In this document: piece after piece, positions 1 through 8,503 of the stretch
How the letters are laid out: every line of letters begins with the position of its first letter
How positions within the stretch are numbered: the first letter of the stretch is position 1
Assembly: GCF_002017865.1 (NCBI RefSeq)
Contig: NZ_MTJN01000002.1
Coordinates: 2,046,001 to 2,110,000, forward strand
DNA from: Rhodoferax fermentans
GTDB lineage: Bacteria; Pseudomonadota; Gammaproteobacteria; Burkholderiales; Burkholderiaceae_C
Length of the DNA: 64,000 nt
Reading direction: 5' to 3'
The notes under the pieces: model-generated
The model's input: the letters and a program-made list of their open reading frames with translations, nothing else
Told to the model about the DNA's origin: nothing
Databases searched by the model: none
Made by a program: the position numbers and the translations under genes

Positions 1-2
1 AG

Positions 3-242
3 CCGTTGGTGCGCACCGGTGGCCTGCGCTGCTTTTATGTGGACGAGACACTGGCACAAGGCGTGTGTTACGTGGACGGTGAACGTTTTGACTTTGGCCC
101 GGCCTGCAAGGACGCAGTGCTGGCGCTGTGTGACCAAGACGAACCCGCTTATGCCGCGCTGCAAAGTGGTTTGAACAACCCGGAACTGGTGCGCCAGCTC
201 ACCGAATGGGTCAACGCGGGTTACTGGTATTTCAAAGACTAA
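3..242 (+). CDS. C-terminal end of a cupin (JmjC-type) protein, partial
   Basis: The reading frame is already open at the left edge of the window, so only the last 79 or so residues are visible and the true start lies outside. The visible part has a short beta-hairpin-like stretch (FYVDETLAQGVCYVDGERFDF) followed by a helical tail ending in a Trp/Tyr-rich sequence. This layout resembles the C-terminal winged-helix-like region of bacterial ribosomal-oxygenase cupins (YcfD/RoxA type, which hydroxylate ribosomal protein L16). The catalytic cupin core is not in the window, so the assignment rests on tail resemblance only. Confidence 0.5.
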   Translation, partial: PLVRTGGLRCFYVDETLAQGVCYVDGERFDFGPACKDAVLALCDQDEPAYAALQSGLNNPELVRQLTEWVNAGYWYFKD

Positions 243-365
243 GGGCGCATCACACAAAGGTGTTCTGCGGTCTGGCCAGCTTGCGCTGGTGGACCCGGCG
301 GGTGAAGCCCTGTCAGTTTTTGAGGTTATACTCTCGCCTCATTCAAAAATTTTGACACGTCGCTG

Positions 366-1649
366 GTGAAGTTCTTCCTCCTCTATTTGCTGCCCGTGCT
401 GGCCCTGACGGCCTGCCAGCGGGCGCCCGAGACTGCACCTGCTACCCTGCCCAAGACGGCAGTGACTTTGTTGCACTATTTCCCCGGTCAAATCAGCCGC
501 GGTCTGCCGGATGTGACGCGCAGTTTTGATGCCCAGTCCACCCAATTTGAGCTGAAGTCAGTCTTGCTGGACCATGACGCTTTCAAAACCGCCATCCAGG
601 ACAGTGTCAAGGGCGAGCAACCGCCTGACCTGTACTCCAACTGGGCGGGGGCGCGCACCGCTGTTCTGGTGCCCGATCTGGAGCCGCTGGACGATCTCTG
701 GCAGGAGGAAGGGCTGGACGGGCGTTTTCCGCCCGAACTGGTGCGCCAGGCCAGTGACTACCATGGCCACAAATACATGCTGCCAGTGGCCCAGTATGGC
801 GTGACTTTTTTCTACAACAAGGCGGTGTTCACCCAGCACCACCTGACACCTCCCCGCACTTGGGATGAGTTCCTGGCCGTCTGCGCCACCCTCAAGGCCA
901 ACGGTGTCACGCCGATCGCTCTGGGTGCCAAAGATCGCTGGCCCGCGCAGTTCTGGTTTGACATGCTGCTGCTGCGCACCACACCCTATGCGTTCCGGCA
1001 ACAACTGATGCAGGGACAGGTGCGTTACGACGACCCGCAGGTGAAAGCCGTGTTTGCGCTGTGGGCCAGTCTGATTGACAAAGGCTACTTCAACCCGAAC
1101 CCCCAGGAGCTGGGTTGGTACCGGGGCGCCAATGAGATGGTGTTCAAGGGCAGCGCCGCCATGACCCTGATGGGCAGCTGGAACTTCGACTACTTCAGCA
1201 ACGACGCACACCAATGGGTGCTGGGCCAGGACTATGACGTGTTCGCCTTTCCACAGATCAGGGGCGATGTGCCACGCGTGGCGCTGGGGTCGGTGGACGG
1301 CCTGGTGCTGCCCAAAAAAGCCATCAACAAAGAAGGTGCCAAAGAGGTGCTGCGCTACCTGGCTGGCCAGGCGCAGCAGCAGGCCTTTACCCGCCACTCT
1401 GGCGCACTGGCACCCAGTAGCCAGGTGCCACGCAGCGCTTACAACGCTGCACAGCAACGCCTGTTTGACGACTTTGGCCGCAGCGTGCACTTTGCTTTTG
1501 CCTACGACCTGAGCACCCCACACACTGTGGCTGAGCTGGGGCTGCACGCGTTTGCAGAGTTTCTGGCCTTGCCCAAGGCCTATCCAAACATTCTGAACCG
1601 ACTGGCCCGGGAGGCAGCTGCGTACTTTCAGGCGAACCCAGCCCACTGA
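366..1649 (+). CDS. Extracellular solute-binding lipoprotein (family 1)
   Basis: The 427-residue protein starts at a GTG and has a lipoprotein signal peptide: a hydrophobic stretch ending in the lipobox LTAC with Cys17 as the predicted lipidation site. The mature part looks like a family 1 (sugar-type) ABC solute-binding protein, with segments such as YMLPVAQYGVTFFYNK and AAMTLMGSWNFDYFS typical of that fold. No permease or ATPase gene is next to it. Instead, two bases after its stop comes a membrane GGDEF/EAL protein, so it may be the periplasmic sensor for that protein rather than a transport component (inference). An ABC role with unlinked permeases remains possible. Confidence 0.8.
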   Translation: MKFFLLYLLPVLALTACQRAPETAPATLPKTAVTLLHYFPGQISRGLPDVTRSFDAQSTQFELKSVLLDHDAFKTAIQDSVKGEQPPDLYSNWAGARTAVLVPDLEPLDDLWQEEGLDGRFPPELVRQASDYHGHKYMLPVAQYGVTFFYNKAVFTQHHLTPPRTWDEFLAVCATLKANGVTPIALGAKDRWPAQFWFDMLLLRTTPYAFRQQLMQGQVRYDDPQVKAVFALWASLIDKGYFNPNPQELGWYRGANEMVFKGSAAMTLMGSWNFDYFSNDAHQWVLGQDYDVFAFPQIRGDVPRVALGSVDGLVLPKKAINKEGAKEVLRYLAGQAQQQAFTRHSGALAPSSQVPRSAYNAAQQRLFDDFGRSVHFAFAYDLSTPHTVAELGLHAFAEFLALPKAYPNILNRLAREAAAYFQANPAH

Positions 1650-1651
1650 GC

Positions 1652-4600
1652 ATGCGTTTTCTCAAACAATTCAGACTTCACGACAAGATCCGTATCAGTT
1701 TTGGGGCGCTAACCGCGCTGATCCTTGTGAACGCTTTGGTGGTGGCTGCAGCCACCCATGCCATCGTCGGGCTGGTGGGGCAGAAACAATACGTGGCCGA
1801 GGTGGTGTCCGAGGTCGACAAGGTGCGGCTGCTGGCCAGCCGCTATGTGAATGCGCTGTCGCCAGCCGTGGCCCGGCAGGTGTTTGCGGGCCTGGAGAGC
1901 ACCCGCCTGCGCATCAACGCCGCCGCCCAGGCACAGGCGCTGGATGCAGAGCAGCTTGCCACCATGCGCTCGCTGCTGGGCGATTTCTTGCTGCATTTCG
2001 AGAAATACATGGTGGAGGCGGACCAGAAAGCGGCCGTGAAAAAGCTGTCGCTGAGCCTGAACCAGCGCATGAGTGCCCACCTGGACACCGCCCAGCTCAT
2101 CAACCTCAGCCCGCGTGACCGGCGCGCCCTGGCTGAGCTGCAGTCTGAGGTGATGCGGCTGCAAGGGCTGGGGCAGGCCATCCAGCTGAACCTGCCGCTG
2201 AACCGCTCCGGCGGGTCCGCCTCCATGCGTCTACAGCAGACCTTGACGCAGCTGCGTGAGAGCGCCCAGCGGCTGCGCACGCAGTCGGATTTTCAGCAGT
2301 TGGTCTACAACCTCCAGCGCGATGCCACCGACTACGTCACCAGTCTGGAGAAATTCAACCGGTTGCAAGACCTCAACAACGCCACAGAGCAACGGCTGAC
2401 TGACATCTCCGACACGCTGCAGCAACGCAGTCAGCAGGTCAGTGACAGTGTGGACACAACCATCCGGCGCCAGATGTCACTGGCTGTCACGCTGATGGGC
2501 ACCATCTTTTTGCTGACCCTGCTGTGTGCGGTGGTGTCATCACGCTACCTGTCGCAGGAAATCCTGCGACCCATCCGCGCGCTGGTGAATGTGACGCAGC
2601 AAATCGGCCAGGGTCAACTGCAGGTGCGTGCCAAGCTGGGTGTGGGTGATGAAATTGGGGAGCTGGCGCAGTCGTTCAACGACATGACAGAACGTTTGCT
2701 CGGCCAGAACCAGGCTCTGGCCGTGGCACGCCAGGAACTGGAAAAGCGGGTGCAGGCGCGCACACTGGAGCTGGCCGAGCGTAGCCTGATGCTGCGCCAG
2801 ATCATCGACACCGCACCGATTGCGATTTTTCTGGTTGACATGCAGGCCCGTATTACCGAGGCCAATGCCGGCATGAGTGAGATGTTTGGCATCCCGATGG
2901 CCAAGCTGCTGGGCATGAACTACCTGGACCTGATGGAGCCGTCCGAGGTGCCTTTGCGGCGAGAGACGATGGGTGCGCTGATGCGTGGGGAGATTCCCAT
3001 GGTGGACCAGGACCGCAGGTACCGACGGGCCAATGGCGAGGTTTTCTGGACGCATCTGACCGGCAAGCCGTGGCTGGGCACCCAGGGTGAAAAACTGGGC
3101 CTGATTGGTGTGATTGCCGATGCCACCGAGCGCAAACGCGCCGAAGAAAAACTGCAACTGGCCGCCAGTGTGTTCACCTATGCCCGTGAGGGCATCGTGA
3201 TCACCGACGCCCACGCCCGCATCATCGATGTCAACGACACCTTCACCCACATCACCGGGTTTGAGCGCGCCGATGTGATGGGCCGCAACCCGCGCATGCT
3301 CAAGTCCAAGTACCAGACCTCGGCCTTCTACCTGGACATCTGGCGCACACTGACCCGCACCGACCAGTGGAGTGGCGAGGTCTGGAGCCGCCGTAAAAAC
3401 GGCGAGGTCTACGCCGAAATGCTGACCATCAGCGCGGTGCGCAACGGCGACGGCCAGTTGCAGAACTATGTGGCGCTGTTCTCCGACATCACCCCGATCA
3501 AGGCGCACCAGCAGCAGCTGGAGAACATTGCCCACTTCGACCCGCTGACCCAGTTGCCCAACCGGCTGCTGCTGGCCGACCGGCTGCACCAGGCCATGCT
3601 GCAATGCCAGCGCCACGAGAACCAGATGGCGCTGGCCTACCTGGACCTGGATGGCTTCAAGGCCATCAACGACACCCATGGCCATGACGCGGGTGACGAG
3701 TTGCTGGTGACCCTGGCACAGAGCATGAGACACAGCCTGCGTGAAGGCGACACCCTGGCACGGATTGGTGGTGACGAGTTTGTGGCGGTGCTGGTCGACC
3801 TGAACGCGCTGGATGACCACGAGCCGCTGTTGCAGCGCCTGCTGCAGGCGGCCTCCAGCCCGGTGGCGGTGCGGGGCAAAAGCGGCATGGTCGAGCTGCA
3901 GGTTTCAGCCAGCATTGGTGTCACGCTGTACCCGCAGGACAACTCGGATGCCGACCTGCTGATGCGCCACGCTGACCAGGCCATGTACGTGGCCAAACAA
4001 AGCGGCAAAAACCGCTTCCGGCTGTTTGACGTGGCGCACGACGCCGCGATCAAGACCCAGATAGAGAGCCTGGCGCGCATCCGCAGTGCGCTGGACCAGC
4101 GCGAGTTTGTGCTGCTGTACCAGCCCAAGGCCAACCTGCTGACCGGCCAGATCACCGGCGCCGAGGCCCTGATCCGCTGGCAGCACCCTGAGCGCGGGCT
4201 GCTGCCACCGGCCAGTTTCCTGCCGGTGTTTGAAGACCACCCGCTGAGTGTTGACATGGGCGAGTGGGTGATTGCCACCGCGCTGGCGCAGATGCACACA
4301 TGGCAGTCCCAGGGGCTGCACCTGCCGGTCAGTGTCAACATTGGCGCGCGGCAGTTGCAGCAAGACGGTTTTGCCGAACGGCTGGCGCTGTTGCTGGCGG
4401 CCCAGCCCGAGGTGGCGCCGGGTCAGCTGCAGCTGGAAGTGCTGGAGACCAGTTCCCTCGAAGACCTGGCCAAGGCCGGGGTGGCCATGGTGGCCTGCCA
4501 GAAGCTGGGGGTGAGTTTGCGCTGGATGACTTTGGCACGGGCTACTCCTCACTGACCTATTTGCGCCGCCTGCCTGCCGACACGCTGAAGATTGACCAAA

Positions 4601-4845
4601 GTTTTGTGCGCGACATGCTCGACAGCCCGAACGACCTGGCGATTGTGCGCGGTGTGATTGGCCTGGCCCACGCCTTTGGCCGCGAGGTGATTGCCGAGGG
4701 AGTGGAAACCGCTGCCCACGGCGAGCTGCTGGCCAGCATCGGCTGCACCCTGGCCCAGGGGTATGGCATTGCCCGACCCATGCCAGCGGCCGAGTTGCCC
4801 GAATGGATGACACGCTGGCACCAACACGCGCAGTGGACGGCCTGA
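1652..4845 (+). pseudogene. Membrane PAS-GGDEF-EAL c-di-GMP protein, frameshifted in EAL domain
   Basis: Domains in order: TM helix (about residues 18-40), periplasmic helical region, second TM (about 275-297), HAMP, two PAS domains (about 375-490 and 498-615), GGDEF domain with an intact GGDEF motif near residue 706, and EAL domain with EALIRW near residue 838. The first frame ends early at 4555 with an unrelated tail, while the expected continuation (FALDDFGTGYSSLTYL onward, to 4845) is in another frame. Restoring one base in the G-run at 4508-4515 gives the family-typical LGVEFALDDFGTGYS and a protein of about 1064 residues. So the EAL half is lost as read, while the cyclase half is intact. 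It is either a real one-base deletion or a sequencing error. The gene follows the solute-binding lipoprotein by two bases, which suggests a ligand-sensing pair. Confidence 0.88.
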
Positions 4846-4892
4846 ACCCGCCCAAGTTGGCCGAAAATGCACCGGCCAACCCCACACACACC

Positions 4893-5312
4893 ATGCGAAA
4901 CAAAGTCCCCGACACCCATACGGCCTGCCCTTGCGGCAGTGGTTTGACCTACGCCCAATGCTGCGGCCCCTGGCACAGCGGGCTGGCGCAGGGCCAACAC
5001 GCCCCCACGCCCGAGGCACTGATGCGCTCCCGCTACAGCGCCTACGTCAAAGGCCTCATCGACTACCTGCTGGCCACCTGGCACCCCAGCACCGCACCGG
5101 GTGAGCTGGAGCTGCCGCCCGTGAAGTGGCTGGAGCTCAACATCCGCCACACCGAGACCAGTGGGGATGCCGGCGTGGTCGAGTTCGTCGCCCGCCTGCG
5201 TGACGCCGGGCGCGGCGCCCGCCTGCACGAGATCAGCCGTTTTGTACGCGAAGACGGCCGCTGGCTCTACATCGACGGCACCCATCCGGGCAAGGATGAG
5301 GCTGCGGCCTGA
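4893..5312 (+). CDS. YchJ family protein with SEC-C metal-binding motif
   Basis: The protein of about 139 residues begins with a SEC-C type zinc-binding motif (CPCGSGLTYAQCCGPWH), followed by the conserved RSRYSAYVKG segment and an NTF2-like domain, the pattern of the YchJ/UPF0225 family. I chose the ATG at 4893 because it lies just before the Cys-rich motif. The frame opens earlier (4803), but that part overlaps the end of the GGDEF/EAL coding region and looks non-conserved. The function of the family is not established. A copy of the AGCCCTT-type repeat follows its stop. Confidence 0.85.
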   Translation: MRNKVPDTHTACPCGSGLTYAQCCGPWHSGLAQGQHAPTPEALMRSRYSAYVKGLIDYLLATWHPSTAPGELELPPVKWLELNIRHTETSGDAGVVEFVARLRDAGRGARLHEISRFVREDGRWLYIDGTHPGKDEAAA

Positions 5313-5327
5313 GGCGCTGGCGCCACT

Positions 5328-5384
5328 GATTGCTTTGAAAAAGGTAGCTGCTTGCCCTTGTTCCATAAGGGCTAGAGGCATAAA
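5328..5384. repeat. Dispersed AT-rich hairpin repeat, copy 1
   Basis: An AT-rich intergenic copy with the core GCCCTT (5354-5359) and AAGGGC (5367-5372) separated by seven bases, flanked by GGTAGCTGCTT on the left and TAGAGGCA on the right. It sits 16 bases after the YchJ stop and could act as a terminator or mRNA end. Similar copies occur across the window. Confidence 0.75.
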
Positions 5385-5445
5385 AAATGGATAAAAATGG
5401 GTTGACCTGAATCTCGGCTGGTTCGGTCCCAAATCCATATTTGGT

Positions 5446-5476
5446 AACTATTCACACGATTAGTGTTTTAATAGTT
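5446..5476. promoter_or_regulatory. Inverted repeat, candidate Xre antitoxin operator
   Basis: AACTATT (5446-5452) and AATAGTT (5470-5476) form a 7-bp inverted repeat with 17 bases between the arms. A smaller ACAC/GTGT palindrome (5454-5457, 5463-5466) lies between them, offset by one base. It is 51 bases before the antitoxin start, in an AT-rich stretch suited to a promoter. Xre-type antitoxins commonly repress their own operon, so an autoregulatory operator is the natural reading, but this is inference. Confidence 0.45.
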
Positions 5477-5526
5477 CAAAAATATTGCTTCAACCATCCA
5501 ATGACTAGCCGCACAGGAGCCCCCAC

Positions 5527-5922
5527 ATGACCGCTGTACTTGAGCCGCAGCCCGCTGTCTCGCAAGACCGGGGTGCGTTGGCCAAAATGGTGATGACTTT
5601 GCTGGACCACTGGGCCTTGCCCACCGAGGACCAGGCGGCGCTGCTGGGCATTGCGACCAGCAACCGAGCGGCCTTGACGCGCTACCGCAAGGGCGAGGCC
5701 ATCGGCACCAGCCGGGACCAGTTTGAGCGTGTGGGTCATCTGCTGGGCATCCACAAGAACCTGCGTTTGTTGTTCCCGCAAAACCGCGAGCTGGCTTACC
5801 GCTGGATGTCGACCCGCAACAAGGCGTTTGACAACCTGACGCCGGTGGAGGTGGTGAAAGCCTGGGGTTTTGCCGGTTTGCTGATGGTGCGCGCCTATCT
5901 GGACCGTGCCCGCGGGGTGTGA
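5527..5922 (+). CDS. Xre/MbcA/ParS-type antitoxin of a RES toxin pair
   Basis: A 131-residue protein with a helical N-terminal DNA-binding-like part (about residues 20-70) and a C-terminal segment ([24 protein letters not shown]) typical of the MbcA/ParS/Xre toxin-binding domain. It directly precedes and overlaps a RES-domain gene, the standard antitoxin-toxin order of this type II system. A GAGCCCCCAC stretch upstream of the ATG provides a modest ribosome-binding site. It likely neutralises the toxin by binding and represses the operon through the inverted repeat upstream. Confidence 0.88.
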   Translation: MTAVLEPQPAVSQDRGALAKMVMTLLDHWALPTEDQAALLGIATSNRAALTRYRKGEAIGTSRDQFERVGHLLGIHKNLRLLFPQNRELAYRWMSTRNKAFDNLTPVEVVKAWGFAGLLMVRAYLDRARGV

Positions 5923-6635
5923 TGGATTCGCTGTTTGCCCACCTCACGCTGGCCGATGTGCACCGCAGCGTGATCCGCAATGTTGTGTCCATCGGCACAT
6001 CCCAAGACCTGTTTGATGACTTGACCAGCAGCCCGGCTGAGTGGGCGATGGCGCAGCAGGTTGAAGACGAGGTCAAACCCCCGCTCTATGTGTCCAGAAC
6101 CCCGGTCATCCACCGGCCGTTTGAAGATGCCGCCTGGGCCAACGCGATTGGCTGGCCCTTCAAGCACTGGCAACGCAGCCGGTTTTCTGACGGCTCGTTT
6201 GGCGTCTGGTACGGCTGTGACTCCGCCGAGACCTCGGTTTACGAGACCGCTTACCACTGGTTCAACGGGCTGCTGAGTGATGCTGGGTTTGAAAAAGAAA
6301 AGGTGGTGGGTGAGCGCAAGCTGTATGACGTGAGCTGTGATGCGGCGCTGCTGGACTTGCGGCCTTTGACTGCCCAACACCCCGGCTTGATGCACCCAAC
6401 CGACTACAGCGCCACCCAGTCGGTCGGTGCCAGATTACACCGCGAAGGCCATCCCGGCTTGGTGACCACATCGGTGCGTTATGCACCTGGCACCAACTAC
6501 GCGGTTTTGAACCCTGCTGTGTTGTCCAACCCGCGGCTTCACTGCCAACTGACCTATCGGCTTGATGGCCAACACATCGTCGTCGAGAAGCAGCCTGGCG
6601 TGATGTGGATGGACGTGGCGACGGCGGCGCTTTGA
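5922..6635 (+). CDS. RES-domain toxin
   Basis: A protein of about 237 residues with the RES-domain pattern: [17 protein letters not shown], with Arg near positions 85-87, and the acidic segment [12 protein letters not shown] with Glu near 103 and 108. RES toxins characterised elsewhere deplete NAD+ by degrading it. The ATG at 5922 overlaps the antitoxin stop by one base (TGATG), so the two genes are translationally coupled. A GTG at 5919 is an alternative start. The gene is full length and shows no disabling mutation, so the pair is probably functional. Confidence 0.9.
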   Translation: MDSLFAHLTLADVHRSVIRNVVSIGTSQDLFDDLTSSPAEWAMAQQVEDEVKPPLYVSRTPVIHRPFEDAAWANAIGWPFKHWQRSRFSDGSFGVWYGCDSAETSVYETAYHWFNGLLSDAGFEKEKVVGERKLYDVSCDAALLDLRPLTAQHPGLMHPTDYSATQSVGARLHREGHPGLVTTSVRYAPGTNYAVLNPAVLSNPRLHCQLTYRLDGQHIVVEKQPGVMWMDVATAAL

Positions 6636-6701
6636 CGCGTGGCACTGATTTTTGCACCCTACCCTTGAGCTGAGCCAGGCATCAATGCACCCTGCACACA
6701 C

Positions 6702-6750
6702 TATTGGTTTGATAGTTACCTGCCCTTGTTTTATGAGGGCTAGGGATCAC
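6702..6750. repeat. Dispersed AT-rich hairpin repeat, copy 2
   Basis: TTTGATAGTTACCT followed by GCCCTTG (6722-6728), TTTTAT and GAGGGC (6735-6740), then TAGGGATCA. One arm is slightly mismatched. It ends only a few bases before the radical SAM gene, so it lies in that gene's leader and may also carry the 3' end of the toxin transcript. Confidence 0.7.
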
Positions 6751-6754
6751 TTTG

Positions 6755-8410
6755 ATGTTTAAAGCTGGCGCTGCCCCGCGCATTGTTCTGGCCACACTGA
6801 ACGCGCGCTACATCCACGCCTCGCTGGGCCTGCGTTACCTGCTGGCCAACTTGGACCAGCACGGTGGTCCGGGCTTGCGTGCCCTGACCCAGCTGCGCGA
6901 GTACACGATTTCCCGGCCAGCTCAAGAGGTGGTGGCCGACCTGCTGGCCACGCTGGGCGAAACCAATGGCGCGGTGCAGATCATTGGGTTTGGGGTGTAC
7001 ATCTGGAACGTGACGCAAACGCTGGCGGTGTTGCACCTTCTCAAAGCGGCGCGGCCAGACATCAAGGTCGTGCTGGGCGGCCCCGAGGTCAGCCACGAGA
7101 CAACTCAGCAACCCATCACCACCCTGGCCGACTTTGTCATCACCGGCTGGGGCGATGTGAGTTTTGCCAAGCTCTGCCGCGCGCTGATCCACGGCCCGCA
7201 GCCTTTGATGAAGATCATCGCCGGTGAACAGCCCAACCTGGCCGACATCAACCTGCCCTACGGCGAATACAGCGAAACCGATCTGGCGCACCGCCTGTTG
7301 TATGTGGAGGCCTCGCGCGGCTGCCCGTTCAAGTGTGAGTTCTGCCTGAGTTCACTCGACAAAACCGCCTGGGCGTTTGAACTGGACCGGGTGCTGGCAG
7401 CGCTGGAGGTGCTGTACCAACGCGGTGCGCGCAACTTCAAGTTTGTCGACCGCACCTTCAACCTCAAGGTGGAGCACTCGGTACGCATCCTGCAGTTTTT
7501 TCTGGATCACCTGCCCGCCGCAGGTGCCCCGGCCAACGAGCAGCTGTTTTTGCACTTTGAGGTGATCCCCGACCACCTGCCCGAGCGGCTCAAGGCCATG
7601 CTGCGGCAGTTTCCACCGGGCGTGCTGCAGCTCGAAGTGGGGGTGCAGAGCTTCAACGCCGAGGTGCAACACACCATCTCGCGCCGCCAGGACAACGCCG
7701 CGTCTGAAGCCAACCTGCGCTGGCTGCTGACCCACAGCCACGCGCACCTGCACGCCGACCTGATTTTTGGCCTGCCGGGTGAGACGCTGTACAGTTTTGC
7801 GGATGGGTTCGACCGCCTGCTGGCGATTGGCCCGCACGAGATCCAGCTCGGTGTGCTCAAACGCCTGCGCGGCGCGCCGGTGGCGCGGCACAGCGACGAG
7901 CATGGCATGGTCTACGACCCCGAGCCGCCCTACACCGTGTTGCACACCGGCGTGGTCGATGCCAGCACCGTGCAACGCTTCACGCGCCTGGTGCGCTACT
8001 GGGACTTGCTGGCCAACTCGGGGCGTTTTGCCCAGACGCTGGTTTTGCTGTTGCAGACACCGCCCGCCGCCGATGTGATTGGGGCCTTGGGTGGCACCGA
8101 GGCAGAGCAGGCCGCCGCGCAAACCTCGCCGTTCTGGCGGTTCTGGCTGCTGTCAGACTGGTTGTGGCAGCGCCTGGGCAGCACCCACAAACTGACGCCT
8201 GAGCTGCTGGTGGACACGTTGTTTGCCTACTTGAGCCAGAGCCTGCCCCCCGAATCCGTGCGCCAGGCCCTGTTGGCCGACTACCTCGGCAGCGGCGCCC
8301 GTGCCAACCCGCAGGTTTTGCAAGGCCTGCTGCCGCGTCAGGCACCTGCCGCCGCCAAGGCAGCACGCACGCTGGCGGCGCGGCAGGAGCGGCACCAAAC
8401 CCAGAGTTGA
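6755..8410 (+). CDS. B12-binding domain radical SAM protein (DUF4080 type)
   Basis: About 551 residues. The N-terminal part (LATLNARYIHASLGLRYL) matches the cobalamin-binding-domain start of B12-dependent radical SAM proteins. A canonical CxxxCxxC cluster motif lies at Cys190, Cys194 and Cys197 (GCPFKCEFC), followed by a TIM-barrel-like region (LQLEVGVQSFN, DLIFGLPGET) and a C-terminal DUF4080-like part. It should bind a [4Fe-4S] cluster and S-adenosylmethionine, and probably cobalamin, but the substrate is unknown. The ATG at 6755 is preferred over the TTG one codon upstream. The last base of its stop begins the tandem repeats ahead of the next gene. Confidence 0.85.
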   Translation: MFKAGAAPRIVLATLNARYIHASLGLRYLLANLDQHGGPGLRALTQLREYTISRPAQEVVADLLATLGETNGAVQIIGFGVYIWNVTQTLAVLHLLKAARPDIKVVLGGPEVSHETTQQPITTLADFVITGWGDVSFAKLCRALIHGPQPLMKIIAGEQPNLADINLPYGEYSETDLAHRLLYVEASRGCPFKCEFCLSSLDKTAWAFELDRVLAALEVLYQRGARNFKFVDRTFNLKVEHSVRILQFFLDHLPAAGAPANEQLFLHFEVIPDHLPERLKAMLRQFPPGVLQLEVGVQSFNAEVQHTISRRQDNAASEANLRWLLTHSHAHLHADLIFGLPGETLYSFADGFDRLLAIGPHEIQLGVLKRLRGAPVARHSDEHGMVYDPEPPYTVLHTGVVDASTVQRFTRLVRYWDLLANSGRFAQTLVLLLQTPPAADVIGALGGTEAEQAAAQTSPFWRFWLLSDWLWQRLGSTHKLTPELLVDTLFAYLSQSLPPESVRQALLADYLGSGARANPQVLQGLLPRQAPAAAKAARTLAARQERHQTQS

Positions 8411-8497
8411 TTCCGGATTTCACGGAGCTATATTCCGAAATTTACGCTTTAACATTCCGAATTTAACGGCACCAAATTCCAAATTTGACGCTACCAT
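8410..8497 (+). repeat. Four 22-bp tandem direct repeats before the DUF4143 ATPase
   Basis: Four contiguous units: 8410-8431, 8432-8453, 8454-8475 and 8476-8497. Each begins ATTCC, has an AT-rich middle and carries ACG at unit positions 13-15 (consensus ATTCCGAATTTNACG). The last unit ends immediately before the GTG/ATG start region of the ATPase gene. The repeats fill the whole gap between the stop of the radical SAM gene and the ATPase. Twenty-two bases is about two helical turns, so a protein bound to each unit would sit on the same DNA face. This suggests a cooperative operator. Confidence 0.85.
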
Positions 8498-8503
8498 GTG
8501 CGT

